A DNA stretch of 64,000 nt, taken from assembly GCF_004770895.1 (NCBI RefSeq), contig NZ_RQHS01000001.1, positions 1 to 64,000 of the forward strand. The letters run 5' to 3'. Under the pieces are notes generated by a model. It was given only the letters and a program-made list of their open reading frames with translations. It was not told the DNA's origin and ran no database searches. The position numbers and the translations under genes were made by a program. Below are positions 43,025-51,978 of the stretch, piece after piece (position 1 is the stretch's first letter; each line of letters opens with the position of its first letter). The stretch comes from Leptospira dzoumogneensis. Its GTDB lineage: Bacteria > Spirochaetota > Leptospiria > Leptospirales > Leptospiraceae.

Positions 43025-45444
43025 TGTTCCAAAAACGATTCCGTTCTTCTCTCATTTTAAGTATTTTCATTTTTTCTAATTCTTTTCTTTTCTCCCAGCC
43101 CAATGGAAACACTGGGACGAACGGAACTTCTTCGGATTCCGAACAAGAAGATCCTTCTAAAAAGGAAACATCCAAACAAGAAGAAACTCTTGCGGAGAAA
43201 AAAAGAAGATTTTTAGAAAGCGGTCAGATCAATGTGATCGGTGCCAAGGATGATGATATTAAGAAGATCCCAGGTTCCGCGAGTGTGATCGGTAAAAAGA
43301 TCTTAAAAGAAACGAATCCGATCGATTCTATGGAAGCTTTGCGCAGGGTTCCCGGAGCTACGATCCGTTACCAAGACGCGGTTGGTCTTACTCCGAATAT
43401 CGCATTCAGAGGTGTGAGTAACGAAGAATCTAGAAAAACTTTGATCTTAGAAGACGGTGTTTTCACTTCTTTAAGTCCTTACGGACAACCTGAAAGTTAT
43501 TTTGTGCCTCATATAGATAGAATGGAAAGAGTGGAGGTCGTGAAAGGTTCGGGCTCCATTCTTTTTGGACCGACCACTTTGGGCGGTATCGTCAACTATG
43601 TGACACGAAAACCTCCTGAAAAACCTACGTTTAGTGCGAAGGTGATCGGAGGAATGAACGGTTATGCTTCCAGTCTGATGCAGTATGGCGGGACCAACCA
43701 AACCACGAATACCGGTTATGATATTTCTTATATGCATAACCAAGGAAATGGTTTTAGGGACTACCAAGGTTTTAGAGTGAACGATCTGAACCTGAAGTTG
43801 ATCCAGAAATTAGGGGAGAAGGATTCCGTTTTTCTAAAATACCAGTCTTATCAACAAGAGGCTCAATCTACTTATTTGGGATTGACCCAAGGTTTGTATT
43901 GGAAAAATCCAAGGATCAATCCTGCCAGATACGACCAAAAGTCCATAGATAGGCAGGCTGCGGTGATTGGCCATGATCATACTTTTAATGAAAATTGGAA
44001 GATGATCACAAGAGCCTATTGGACCAATGTGGGATTCTTATTTCGCCAAGAATCTTATTCTTATAATAATTTAACTGAATTCGGTTTTCCTGCAAGGCCT
44101 CCAGAGAATGCTTTTGGTGTTTACGCTCCGGATATTATCGGTAACCAGCCGGGAGATGTGATTTATATGTTAAATTCCACTCCTAACAGACATTCTTTCT
44201 TTAAGACAGGCGGTCTGGAATCCAAGGTAGAGGGTAAATTTAATACATTCGGTTTGGATCATGAGATCGCTTTTGGTGCGAGAATGCATTACGAATCCGT
44301 AAATGCAGCGAATAATGTATTTCCTTATCCGACTCTTACAAAAGGGATTACCACCCAACAACAAAATCGTAATGCGAGAGCTTACGCTTTATATGTGCAG
44401 GACTCTATCAAACTTACTGATAAGTTCAAGGTAATACCCGGAGTTCGTTACGAACATATTTTCCAAGGAGTATATACTCATAGAAGGCTTGCGACTTCGG
44501 ATGATGTTACTAAGGGATATGCGAATACTGTTGGTCAATCCATGTTAGTAAATGATGCAAATGAAACTTATACTAAGGTAGTTCTACCTGGAATAGGGCT
44601 TACATTTGATATTACCGAAAAGTTTATCTGGTTTGCGGGTGCTCACACTGCATTTTCTCCACCTACATTCTCCACCGTTCAAAATCCTGCATTAGGTTTA
44701 GGTTATAAACTCAGTGCGGAAAGATCCAATAATTACGAGACGGGTTTCAGGGGAAATATAACCCGCTACTTCTACACTCAGGTCAGTACATACGCATTAT
44801 ATTTTTCGAATCAAATCGTAAATACGAACGAAGCAGGTTCCGGCTTAGGAGCCGTCCCGATCAATGCGGGAAGATCGGTGAATAGAGGAGTAGAGAGTAA
44901 TTTTGTTTTCGACTTCGGAAAATTTGCGGAATCCAGATGGGAAATTCCCCTGGAATTTACTTATTCCTATACAAAAGCGATCTCTACTACTTACATTCCT
45001 GTCGGGACGATACAAAATGCAGATGGTACTGTGAGTATCACGAACCAACCTTTGTATGCGGTTAACTCCGCGGGAAACTTGATCAAGGTGAACACAAACG
45101 GAAACTATCTACCTTACGTTCCTATGAATGTTTTTATAGGTGCGATCGGAGTGAAAAGCCCGTCCGGATTTTATGCCAGAGTGGAGTATCAATATTTCGA
45201 CAAACAATATTCCGACCTTCAGAATACTAAAAACCAAAGTACGGACGGAAGCCAAGGTGTTGTTCCTGCATATGGAATTTGGAATGCAGACTTCGGGTAT
45301 GAGGCCCCTGGAGGAAGATGGTCCATCTTCGTGAACGGAAAAAATTTAGAAGATAGAGTGTATATCTCAGGAAGACTTCCTGTCGGGATCCAACAAGGGC
45401 CGTACAGACAAATCAATATCGGGGCTACTTTAAAGCTGGATTAA
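43024..45444 (+). CDS. TonB-dependent outer-membrane receptor, FecA-like
   Basis: This 806-residue receptor has a signal peptide ending near FLFSQ and an Asn/Gly/Ser-rich linker. The TonB-box region is poorly defined, with QINVIGA as a candidate. The plug domain has NIAFRGVSNEESRKTLILEDG, PYGQPESYFVPHIDRMERVEVV and KGSGSILFGPTTLGGIVNYVTRKPP. The barrel ends in the terminal strand INIGATLKLD. The plug sequence is most like ferric-citrate receptors of the FecA type, so a ferric chelate is the best guess for the ligand. It is coupled to the imelysin gene and lies between two ATP-grasp/alpha-E/transglutaminase sets. An ATG at 43024 is used instead of the TTG three bases earlier. Confidence 0.88.
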   Translation: MFQKRFRSSLILSIFIFSNSFLFSQPNGNTGTNGTSSDSEQEDPSKKETSKQEETLAEKKRRFLESGQINVIGAKDDDIKKIPGSASVIGKKILKETNPIDSMEALRRVPGATIRYQDAVGLTPNIAFRGVSNEESRKTLILEDGVFTSLSPYGQPESYFVPHIDRMERVEVVKGSGSILFGPTTLGGIVNYVTRKPPEKPTFSAKVIGGMNGYASSLMQYGGTNQTTNTGYDISYMHNQGNGFRDYQGFRVNDLNLKLIQKLGEKDSVFLKYQSYQQEAQSTYLGLTQGLYWKNPRINPARYDQKSIDRQAAVIGHDHTFNENWKMITRAYWTNVGFLFRQESYSYNNLTEFGFPARPPENAFGVYAPDIIGNQPGDVIYMLNSTPNRHSFFKTGGLESKVEGKFNTFGLDHEIAFGARMHYESVNAANNVFPYPTLTKGITTQQQNRNARAYALYVQDSIKLTDKFKVIPGVRYEHIFQGVYTHRRLATSDDVTKGYANTVGQSMLVNDANETYTKVVLPGIGLTFDITEKFIWFAGAHTAFSPPTFSTVQNPALGLGYKLSAERSNNYETGFRGNITRYFYTQVSTYALYFSNQIVNTNEAGSGLGAVPINAGRSVNRGVESNFVFDFGKFAESRWEIPLEFTYSYTKAISTTYIPVGTIQNADGTVSITNQPLYAVNSAGNLIKVNTNGNYLPYVPMNVFIGAIGVKSPSGFYARVEYQYFDKQYSDLQNTKNQSTDGSQGVVPAYGIWNADFGYEAPGGRWSIFVNGKNLEDRVYISGRLPVGIQQGPYRQINIGATLKLD

Positions 45445-45477
45445 AATCGGACGGGAGATGAAAATGTCTCTCGGAAG

Positions 45478-47994
45478 ATGAATCAGAGAACTTCCCAAGC
45501 AGCAAATCTTCTTTCCGGATATAAACCTGCTCCGGGAGTCTATGACGAGCTATGCCTCCCTGACGGAAAGTCCAGGGATAAATACGAATTTTTACTTCGC
45601 TCTTTAAATAATCTAGGCGGCGCAGAATTAAGAAGACGCAAAGAAGATAGTCTCCGTATCTTAAAAGAAAGCGGAGTAACGTATAATGTTTACGGGGATG
45701 AAAGAGAAAGAGTCTGGGGATTGGATCTTTTTCCTCTTCTCATGGACAGCAAAGAATGGGACGGGATAGAAAGAGGTCTCGCCCAAAGATCCGAACTACT
45801 TAATGAAATTCTAAAGGACATTTACGGTCCTAAAAGATCCTTATACGAAAAAAAGATCCCTCACGAAGTCCTATTCCAATCCGGCGGATTTTTAAGAGCC
45901 TGCGCTCCGGTTTATGATTTTACGAATTTCCGTTTAGCCTTTCTGGCGACGGATATCAGCCGGGACAGCCAGGGAAATTTTTATGTGATAGGAGATCGTG
46001 TTCAAGCACCTTCCGGTTCCGGATATGCTCTTGAAAATCGGATCGTTCTCTCTCGTATTTTTCCTTCTCTGTATAGAGACTCTCAAGTCCATAGAGTGGC
46101 TCTATATTTCAGAGCATTAAGAAGGACCTTAAATTCGTTTTCTTCCAATAAAGATAGAGAACCTCTTACGATTCTTCTGACTCCCGGACCCGGGAACGAA
46201 ACCTATTTCGAGCATGCTTATCTTGCGGGTTATCTGGGATATATTTTGGCGCAAGCGGAAGACTTGACTGTTAGAGATAATAAGGTCTTTTTAAAAACGA
46301 TAGAAGGTCTGCAGCAAGTAGATGTGATCTTTCGTCGTGTAGACGATTGGTACATGGACCCTCTGGAATTAAAGGGAGATTCTCTTTTGGGAGTTCCCGG
46401 TATTTTGGGTGCGGTGAGAGCAGGGAATGTCACTGTAGCAAATCCTATCGGTTCCGGATTCTTGGAAAATCGTGCGATCCATGCGTATCTTCCTAGTTTA
46501 TGTAAATTTTATTTGGGAGAAGATCTGATCCTTCCGAATGTTCCGACTCTTTGGATGGGAGACGAAAATTCCCGCAAAGAAGTATTCTCTAATCCTCATA
46601 AATATACGATCAAACCGGCAATTCGTTCTCCTTTAGATCCTTCCGTATTTCTCTCTACTTTGAAAGAAAATGAAATGTTGGATCTAAGGACCAAGGTGGA
46701 GACAAGGCCGGAACGTTATGTTGCACAGGAAATACTAACCGGTTCCACATCTCCTATTTTTTCGGGAGATTCGGAAGAGCTACTGATAGGTAAGTCGGTC
46801 TTAAGAACATTCACTTGTCTTTCCGAGAACGGCTATACATGTATGCCTGGAGGACTTGTCCGAGTTTCTCCTAAGCCTGATGAACTTATCATTACCAACC
46901 AAAGAGGAGCCATCTCCAAAGATCTTTGGATCTTAGCTTCCGAAGAGAAGAAGGAGTTCAGTCTTCTGCCTGGACAGATCGGCAGGATGCCGATCAAAAG
47001 AAAAAGTTCCGGTATTCCGAGCAGGGTCGCAGACAATATGTTCTGGATGGGACGTTATGCGGAACGTGCAGAAAATATGTCCAGACTTCTAAGGGAAACT
47101 GTACACAAGATATTAGAAGCGGAAGAATCTTACGAAAAAGAACAATTCTCTATATTACTCGGGATCTTGGACCAACTTTCGGGATACAGCCTCGGGTTTT
47201 TCGAAACGAATGGATTAGATTCTTTGGATTCCATCCGGGAGAAAATATTCCAATTGGCGATATCTCCTTATTCTTCCGGAAGTATCCGCCACGATCTGAA
47301 CTTTTTTGTGGGAAGCTCGAAGGCGGTTCGAGACAGGATCTCTGACGATACACGTTATTTGATCTCCAGATTAGAATCCGAAGCGCCTGGAAATTCAAGT
47401 TATGACGAAGTGTTGGAATACCTGCAAAAGCTTGTGAACCTCTTTGCTTCTCTCTCGGGACTTGCGAATGAAAGTATGAGTCGTGAAACCGGATATTTCT
47501 TCCTGGATATGGGAAAAAGATTGGAGAGAGCACAGTTTATAGCTAGGCTCTTACTTTCCACAATAGAAAGATCTTCCATACATAACAAAAGTATGTTCGA
47601 AAGTCTTTTGAATGTGAACGATATCCGGATCACTTACAGAAGACGTTATAAATATAGAATAGAAGCGGAATCGGTCGTGGACATTCTGATCTTCGACGAA
47701 AGTAATCCTAGATCACTCGCATTCCAGTTGGAAAGATTAAGAGAGAACACACTCTTCTCTTCTTCCGGAAAAGAAGAAGAAATTTCGGAAGAGATCCAAA
47801 GACTTACGGATGTTTTAGTTCGTTTCAGTGAAGAAGATGCAAAACGAATTTTCGAATACGCGGATCCTGCGGGCGGACTCCGCAGATGGCTGGAAGATAT
47901 TCTTGCCCAATTAAAATCCGTCTCCGACGCAGTCGCCGCTAAATACTTCCGCTATGTGGAAAACCAAGTTAGATTGGGAGGACCTTATGGCTGA
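45478..47994 (+). CDS. Fused circularly permuted ATP-grasp / alpha-E protein
   Basis: This 838-residue protein combines both partners in one chain. Residues 1-490 match the ATP-grasp protein at 35896 (TYNVYGDERERVWGLDLFPLLM and DRVQAPSGSGYALENRIVL). Residues about 510-838 form the alpha-E domain (IPSRVADNMFWMGRYAERAENMSRLL). Compared with the stand-alone copy, the glycine-rich nucleotide loop near residue 378 has become TIKPAIRSPLDPSVF, and the D-L-R-P and GGGSKD positions read VLRTF and GAISKD. ATP binding may therefore be altered or lost. Long fused members with such loops are widespread, so this is a subfamily trait and not decay. The transglutaminase gene overlaps its end by 8 nt. Confidence 0.87.
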   Translation: MNQRTSQAANLLSGYKPAPGVYDELCLPDGKSRDKYEFLLRSLNNLGGAELRRRKEDSLRILKESGVTYNVYGDERERVWGLDLFPLLMDSKEWDGIERGLAQRSELLNEILKDIYGPKRSLYEKKIPHEVLFQSGGFLRACAPVYDFTNFRLAFLATDISRDSQGNFYVIGDRVQAPSGSGYALENRIVLSRIFPSLYRDSQVHRVALYFRALRRTLNSFSSNKDREPLTILLTPGPGNETYFEHAYLAGYLGYILAQAEDLTVRDNKVFLKTIEGLQQVDVIFRRVDDWYMDPLELKGDSLLGVPGILGAVRAGNVTVANPIGSGFLENRAIHAYLPSLCKFYLGEDLILPNVPTLWMGDENSRKEVFSNPHKYTIKPAIRSPLDPSVFLSTLKENEMLDLRTKVETRPERYVAQEILTGSTSPIFSGDSEELLIGKSVLRTFTCLSENGYTCMPGGLVRVSPKPDELIITNQRGAISKDLWILASEEKKEFSLLPGQIGRMPIKRKSSGIPSRVADNMFWMGRYAERAENMSRLLRETVHKILEAEESYEKEQFSILLGILDQLSGYSLGFFETNGLDSLDSIREKIFQLAISPYSSGSIRHDLNFFVGSSKAVRDRISDDTRYLISRLESEAPGNSSYDEVLEYLQKLVNLFASLSGLANESMSRETGYFFLDMGKRLERAQFIARLLLSTIERSSIHNKSMFESLLNVNDIRITYRRRYKYRIEAESVVDILIFDESNPRSLAFQLERLRENTLFSSSGKEEEISEEIQRLTDVLVRFSEEDAKRIFEYADPAGGLRRWLEDILAQLKSVSDAVAAKYFRYVENQVRLGGPYG

Positions 47995-48892
47995 GTATTC
48001 GGTTCGTCACTTGACCCATTATACTTACGAAAAGGAAGTTTCTCATTGTTTGAATTTGGCTCATCTTTGTCCTACATCCAATGAGAGACAGATCTGTAGA
48101 GAGTTTAGGATAGAGATCCTTCCTAAACCTAAATATACCGAATTCAGAACCGATTATTTCGGGAACACAGTATATTCTTTCGCTGTGGAAACTCCTCATA
48201 ATATCCTTTCTGTGACTGCGGAAGCAAAGGTTTTTACATCCGAACCTGAAAAGAAAAAAGACCAAGTCACGATCACCGCTTCCGAAATATTGCAAAAATT
48301 GAAAACTGTTACGGAAAAGGAAGATCTGGAGGCGATGGAATTCGTAGGAGATTCTTCTTTTGTAAGCCGCTCGATTTCCTATAAGAATTTTTTGGAAAAA
48401 TACCTTCCGATGGATCGTCCTTATTTGGAATCCGTTTTGGAATATGTAAAAAGATTCAGAGAAGATTTTAAATTCAAAGCAGGAAGCACTAATATTTATA
48501 CACCTCTGGATGAGGTCTTAGAAAAAAAAGAAGGGGTCTGCCAGGACTTCACTCATCTTTCCTTGGCTGCTTTCCGCTCTTTGGGTCTGCCTTGCAAATA
48601 TGTTTCCGGTTATATAGAAACGTATCCTCCTCCAGGTAAACCTAAGTTAAGAGGAAGTGATGCAACCCATGCCTGGATCTCCGTATATTGTCCCGGACAA
48701 GGTTGGTTCGACTTTGATCCTACAAACGGAAAGGCAATCACGGACGAATACATTCATACTTCCGTAGGCAGGGATTTTTCGGATGTTTCTCCTTTGAAAG
48801 GAATTCTATTCGGTGGTGGAAAACACAAATTAAAAGTAGAAGTGGATGTTTCTCAGTTAGGAGATCCTAACGCGATCGGGAATCATATTTAA
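47987..48892 (+). CDS. Transglutaminase-like cysteine protease-fold protein
   Basis: This 301-residue protein has an N-terminal beta domain (SVRHLTHYTYEKEVSHCLNLAHLCP) and a C-terminal transglutaminase-like core. The triad is Cys in KEGVCQDFTHLSLAAFRSLGL, His in DATHAWISVYCPGQGW and Asp in FDFDPTNGK. It lacks the DUF2126 extension of the larger paralogue at 38352. Its start is the ATG at 47987, preceded by GGGAGGA inside the upstream gene, an 8-nt overlap. It closes the cluster and is followed by an inverted-repeat element and not by a standard terminator. Members probably cleave or crosslink Gln-containing peptides. The target is unknown. Confidence 0.87.
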   Translation: MAEYSVRHLTHYTYEKEVSHCLNLAHLCPTSNERQICREFRIEILPKPKYTEFRTDYFGNTVYSFAVETPHNILSVTAEAKVFTSEPEKKKDQVTITASEILQKLKTVTEKEDLEAMEFVGDSSFVSRSISYKNFLEKYLPMDRPYLESVLEYVKRFREDFKFKAGSTNIYTPLDEVLEKKEGVCQDFTHLSLAAFRSLGLPCKYVSGYIETYPPPGKPKLRGSDATHAWISVYCPGQGWFDFDPTNGKAITDEYIHTSVGRDFSDVSPLKGILFGGGKHKLKVEVDVSQLGDPNAIGNHI

Positions 48893-48904
48893 AATTACAT
48901 GATA

Positions 48905-49016
48905 TCACGCAGAGCCGCGGAGTCGCAGAGCGGGGGAGGATTTGTGACGATGGGCGTCCATTCCGAAAGCCTCTGTGAGCTTGGTGTGTTCTCCGCGTCT
49001 TAGCGTCTCTGCGTGA
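48905..49016. repeat. Inverted-repeat element B built of 8-nt units
   Basis: The left arm at 48905-48930 (TCACGCAGAGCCGCGGAG and on) and the right arm at 48991-49016 are near reverse complements and share the outer 10 nt exactly. Each arm is three 8-nt CGCNGAGN units. The loop of about 60 nt has no frame. It lies just after the last gene of the ATP-grasp cluster and may serve as its transcription end. Confidence 0.7.
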
Positions 49017-49302
49017 GAAATTGAATGTACTTGAATCTGACACACGGGCTGAAGTAAAAAAATAGCTTGGAATAAGTGAAAAATATTTCTTTCAGAACCC
49101 GCGAAGGATCGCAGCGTAAATCCGGCGATGCACCATGCGATAAGAGGAAAGAACTCGAATTTAAAAAGATGGAATGGTGCTTCGCTGATTGAAGCGAAGA
49201 GCCTGACCCGAGCGTGAAAAATAAAAAAGTCAGCGAAGTAAGGGTAATCGCGAGGGACGCGGCCTATGTTAAAAGAATGAGCTAAGTTTATTTTTTAAAT
49301 GA

Positions 49303-49318
49303 TGTAGGAGTTCCTACG
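49303..49318. repeat. Short GGA-N-TTCC palindrome
   Basis: TGTAGGAGTTCCTACG, an imperfect palindrome of the same family as those at 208-223, 49346-49361 and 56294-56309. Confidence 0.5.
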
Positions 49319-49345
49319 CGGCGAGAGTTTCAATTATATTTGTTT

Positions 49346-49361
49346 TGTTGGAGTTCCAACA
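49346..49361. repeat. Short GGA-N-TTCC palindrome
   Basis: TGTTGGAGTTCCAACA, a 16-nt palindrome perfect except for the central pair, 43 nt from its sister copy. Confidence 0.5.
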
Positions 49362-49386
49362 CGCGGGAAACTGCGGTGGATTAAAT

Positions 49387-49411
49387 GAAAAAAGCCCTCC
49401 CGAAGGAGGGC
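49387..49411 (-). terminator. Intrinsic terminator of the desaturase gene
   Basis: On the minus strand GCCCTCC and GGAGGGC enclose a TTCG tetraloop and are followed by TTTTTTC. This strong rho-independent terminator lies 26 nt after the desaturase stop. Confidence 0.93.
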
Positions 49412-49436
49412 AATGGATCAGGTACTGGGAATAATA

Positions 49437-50525
49437 TCAGACCGGAGCAAGATCTCCGGAAACGAATCTTTTCCAAGTGTTCAACGCCACTTTGTATTCC
49501 GACTCAGCTTCTTTAACTGCTTTCTTGCCTGCTTCTTCTTTCACAGATTTCAAATTGATCATTCTGGCTTGGCTTTCCTGAACGGAATTACGCAGAGCCT
49601 CTAATCTTTCTTCGAATCCTTGGTTTAAGGTTTGAGATTTTGCTTCTAGTTTTTCACGTAGAGCCTTCTCTTCCATCACCATTTTTTTACGCAGGATCTG
49701 TTCTTCAGAGATAGTCTTTCTATCGCTTGCTAAACCGAAGAATGCGAATGTATTGATGAGCCATTTGGTCGGATCGTAATCGAACCAACGAATACCGTTT
49801 CTGTAATCCGCTTGGAACTCATGGTGGAAGTTATGATAACCTTCGCCGAAAGTGAATAATGCGATGATCCAATTGTCCTTAGCGGTATGTTTACCGGAGA
49901 AAGGTTGATCTCCTTTATAATGTGCCAGGGAATTGATGAAGAATGTCATGTGGTGGTTGACCGCAATTCTTAAAGAACCTGCTAATAATAATCCGCCTAA
50001 CGCATCTCCCCAAAGAGCACAAAGAAGGGTAGGGAAGATGAATCCCATGAAAATAGCGATCGGATAATAATGATCGTCTTGGAATTTCACCCATTTGTCT
50101 TCGTAAAGATCGTTTACGTTAACGGGGGTTCTATGATCTCTATTCTCGAATAACCAAAGAATATGAGCATACCAGAATCCTTTTGTGATCGCATAAGGAT
50201 CTTCTTCCTTATCTACGAATCTGTGGTGGATCCTATGATCTGAACTCCATTCGATCACTGATTGTTGGAACGCGGCGGCTCCGAAAAGAATATAAAAAAG
50301 TTTTACCGGCAAAGAAGCTTTATAAGCTCTATGCGAAAACAGACGGTGGTATCCCCCGGTGATCGCTAACCCGGTTGCAGCGGTCATAAATAGATACACA
50401 AGCCATGTGTTTAATGGAATACCTCTGGTAAATAATAAGGCACCCGTCCCGATGACCCCGATGATCGGAGTCGCTATTAAGAAGATTGTGGTCTTCAACG
50501 CTAATTTCTTTTTCGTTTGTTCCAT
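49437..50525 (-). CDS. Acyl-CoA / fatty-acid delta-9-type desaturase
   Basis: This 362-residue membrane di-iron desaturase has the three histidine boxes HRLFSHRAY, SDHRIHHRFVD and EGYHNFHHEFQAD, with two pairs of spans between. It introduces a double bond into saturated acyl chains and so adjusts membrane fluidity. The C-terminal 65 residues form a charged coiled coil (RKKMVMEEKALREKLEAKSQ) that is not part of the catalytic domain. The ATG at 50525 (MEQTKKK) with CGGGAA upstream is chosen. The longer frame to 50633 is polar and lacks a site. The gene is divergent from pyrE. Confidence 0.9.
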   Translation of the reverse strand: MEQTKKKLALKTTIFLIATPIIGVIGTGALLFTRGIPLNTWLVYLFMTAATGLAITGGYHRLFSHRAYKASLPVKLFYILFGAAAFQQSVIEWSSDHRIHHRFVDKEEDPYAITKGFWYAHILWLFENRDHRTPVNVNDLYEDKWVKFQDDHYYPIAIFMGFIFPTLLCALWGDALGGLLLAGSLRIAVNHHMTFFINSLAHYKGDQPFSGKHTAKDNWIIALFTFGEGYHNFHHEFQADYRNGIRWFDYDPTKWLINTFAFFGLASDRKTISEEQILRKKMVMEEKALREKLEAKSQTLNQGFEERLEALRNSVQESQARMINLKSVKEEAGKKAVKEAESEYKVALNTWKRFVSGDLAPV

Positions 50526-50701
50526 GTCGGTTTTTCCCGTCTTGGTTTTTCTGATAAGAGCGAAATCGGGGACCCAGGTTGCGAAAAAATTCGAAAATTT
50601 AGAATTTTTCCCCTCGGCTGCAATCCGGCTCAAAAATCTGTTTTTTCCTGAGGAGTTCCTACTATCATGGAATTCCGGGCGATGCCCGAGGGAGATCCGC
50701 T

Positions 50702-51259
50702 TTGAGGGAAGAATTATTTCAACTCATTCAAACCCACGCCTATCGTTTCCGAGAGGAACCGTTCACCCTGGCCAGTGGTAGAAAATCCAGGCATTATTTT
50801 AATTGTAAGGAAATCACTCTCCATCCTCAAAGATTAGAATTACTTTGTAAGTATATTGTGGAAAAACATCTGCCGGAATCCGGTCTGGACGGAGAAGAGG
50901 CATTCGGTGGTCTCACAATGGGAGCGGATCCTATCTGTTTCGGGATCTCTTTGGAATATAGAAAACAGTCCAAGAACGTATTCCCATTGATCGTGAGAAA
51001 ACAAGCCAAGGACCATGGTACCAAAAATTTGGTAGAAGGCGGAGTAAACGCGGTCAAATCCTGTGTGGTCGTGGATGACGTGATCACTACCGGAGGTTCT
51101 ACATTGCAAGCCATCAAAAGTTTGAGAGACGCCGGATTGGAAGTAACCGCATGTATCTGCATTTTGGACAGAGAAGAAGGCGGAAGAATTGCTATAGAAG
51201 AAGAAGGGATCAAAGTTTTCCCTTTATTTAAAAAATCCGAATTCGGAAGTTTAGACTAA
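50702..51259 (+). CDS. pyrE: Orotate phosphoribosyltransferase
   Basis: This 185-residue enzyme joins orotate and PRPP to give OMP in pyrimidine synthesis. The PRPP-binding motif CVVVDDVITTGGSTLQA is clear, as are FTLASGRKSRHYFNCKEI near the N-terminus and FGGLTMGADPICFGISL before the catalytic loop (VRKQAKDHGTKNLVEGG with the Lys and His). The start is TTG 50702, supported by GAGGGAGA six nt upstream and by the family N-terminus. The stop overlaps the next gene as TAATG, so the two are coupled. Confidence 0.93.
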   Translation: MREELFQLIQTHAYRFREEPFTLASGRKSRHYFNCKEITLHPQRLELLCKYIVEKHLPESGLDGEEAFGGLTMGADPICFGISLEYRKQSKNVFPLIVRKQAKDHGTKNLVEGGVNAVKSCVVVDDVITTGGSTLQAIKSLRDAGLEVTACICILDREEGGRIAIEEEGIKVFPLFKKSEFGSLD

Positions 51260-51978
51260 TGTCCGTATTTCAATATGATTCTCCCGTTTTTAAGAAAAAA
51301 CTACTGATCCGCACAGGACTTGTGGTTTCAGTTTTTGTAATATTCATCGGGGTCAGTTTTGTTCAGGTGGAATTGGATAAAAGATCCGCATTTCTATCCA
51401 TGTATTTGCTGCTCAGCGGGGTTCTGATACTTCTTCTTTTAAAAAATTACAGAAGACAGTTAAAAGTATTAGAAGGTGCTAAAGTAGAATTGGACTCTTC
51501 TTCCTTAAAACAATGGAACGCGAAAGGCCAATGTATGGAATTCGAATTCCGTGATCTGGAAAGTATCGAAAAAGATAGATTTAGAGGCTACGAAAGAATT
51601 CTACTCATCTCCAAACAAGGAACTTATATCCCTATTCTAAATTTAGAAAATATGGATCAGTTCTTAAGCGAACTAGAGAAGAAGTCCGGCAAAAAGGCAA
51701 AAGTTTTTGAAGAAGATACAAAAGTCCTAAGCTGGAAAACTCTTATCGCATTCCTGCCTTCTATAGGAGCTGCAATCGCTTTCGGAAGCGGATACTGGAA
51801 AGAAAAACAAGACGCACTCTTTATAGTATTCGTAGCGAATGCACTTTTGTTTATGATCTATTTTCCTAAAGATAGAATGGACACAGGATATTCCGCAAGA
51901 AGGAGATATATCTTTATCTTAGTGGTACTATTGATCGTTCTGCTCGCTAGATATTTCGAGTGGGTTAATTTTGGATAG
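51259..51978 (+). CDS. Membrane protein, unknown
   Basis: This 239-residue protein has two spans near the N-terminus (about 16-36 and 43-62), a central soluble domain (about 65-155, with FEFRDLESIEKDRFRGYERILL, a PH-like strand pattern), and three more spans in the last 80 residues. It is translationally coupled to pyrE. The central segment resembles the bacterial PH/EbsA-like domains found between membrane helices, by impression only. The last 14 nt overlap the end of the converging gene. Confidence 0.6.
   Translation: MSVFQYDSPVFKKKLLIRTGLVVSVFVIFIGVSFVQVELDKRSAFLSMYLLLSGVLILLLLKNYRRQLKVLEGAKVELDSSSLKQWNAKGQCMEFEFRDLESIEKDRFRGYERILLISKQGTYIPILNLENMDQFLSELEKKSGKKAKVFEEDTKVLSWKTLIAFLPSIGAAIAFGSGYWKEKQDALFIVFVANALLFMIYFPKDRMDTGYSARRRYIFILVVLLIVLLARYFEWVNFG

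Larger units (their letters stand above)
48893..49386. other. Gene-free region of about 500 nt with several repeats
   Basis: No plausible gene is present. From left to right it holds inverted-repeat element B, then a GC-richer stretch at about 49094-49265 with a 7-bp hairpin at 49180-49199 (CTTCGCT with AGCGAAG) and several CGCGA and GCGAAG words. Two GGA-N-TTCC palindromes follow at 49303-49318 and 49346-49361. The middle stretch could be an insertion-sequence remnant or an unannotated RNA. Its base composition differs from the surrounding AT-rich gaps. Confidence 0.6.

Noticed and set aside
46926..47345. 139-codon plus-strand frame inside the fused ATP-grasp/alpha-E gene
   Set aside because: It is in another frame of a strongly supported gene, with no start signal and a composition unlike a protein.
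49094..49265. Riboswitch or tRNA-like RNA
   Set aside because: Hairpins are visible, but no cloverleaf or known riboswitch core could be recognised by eye.
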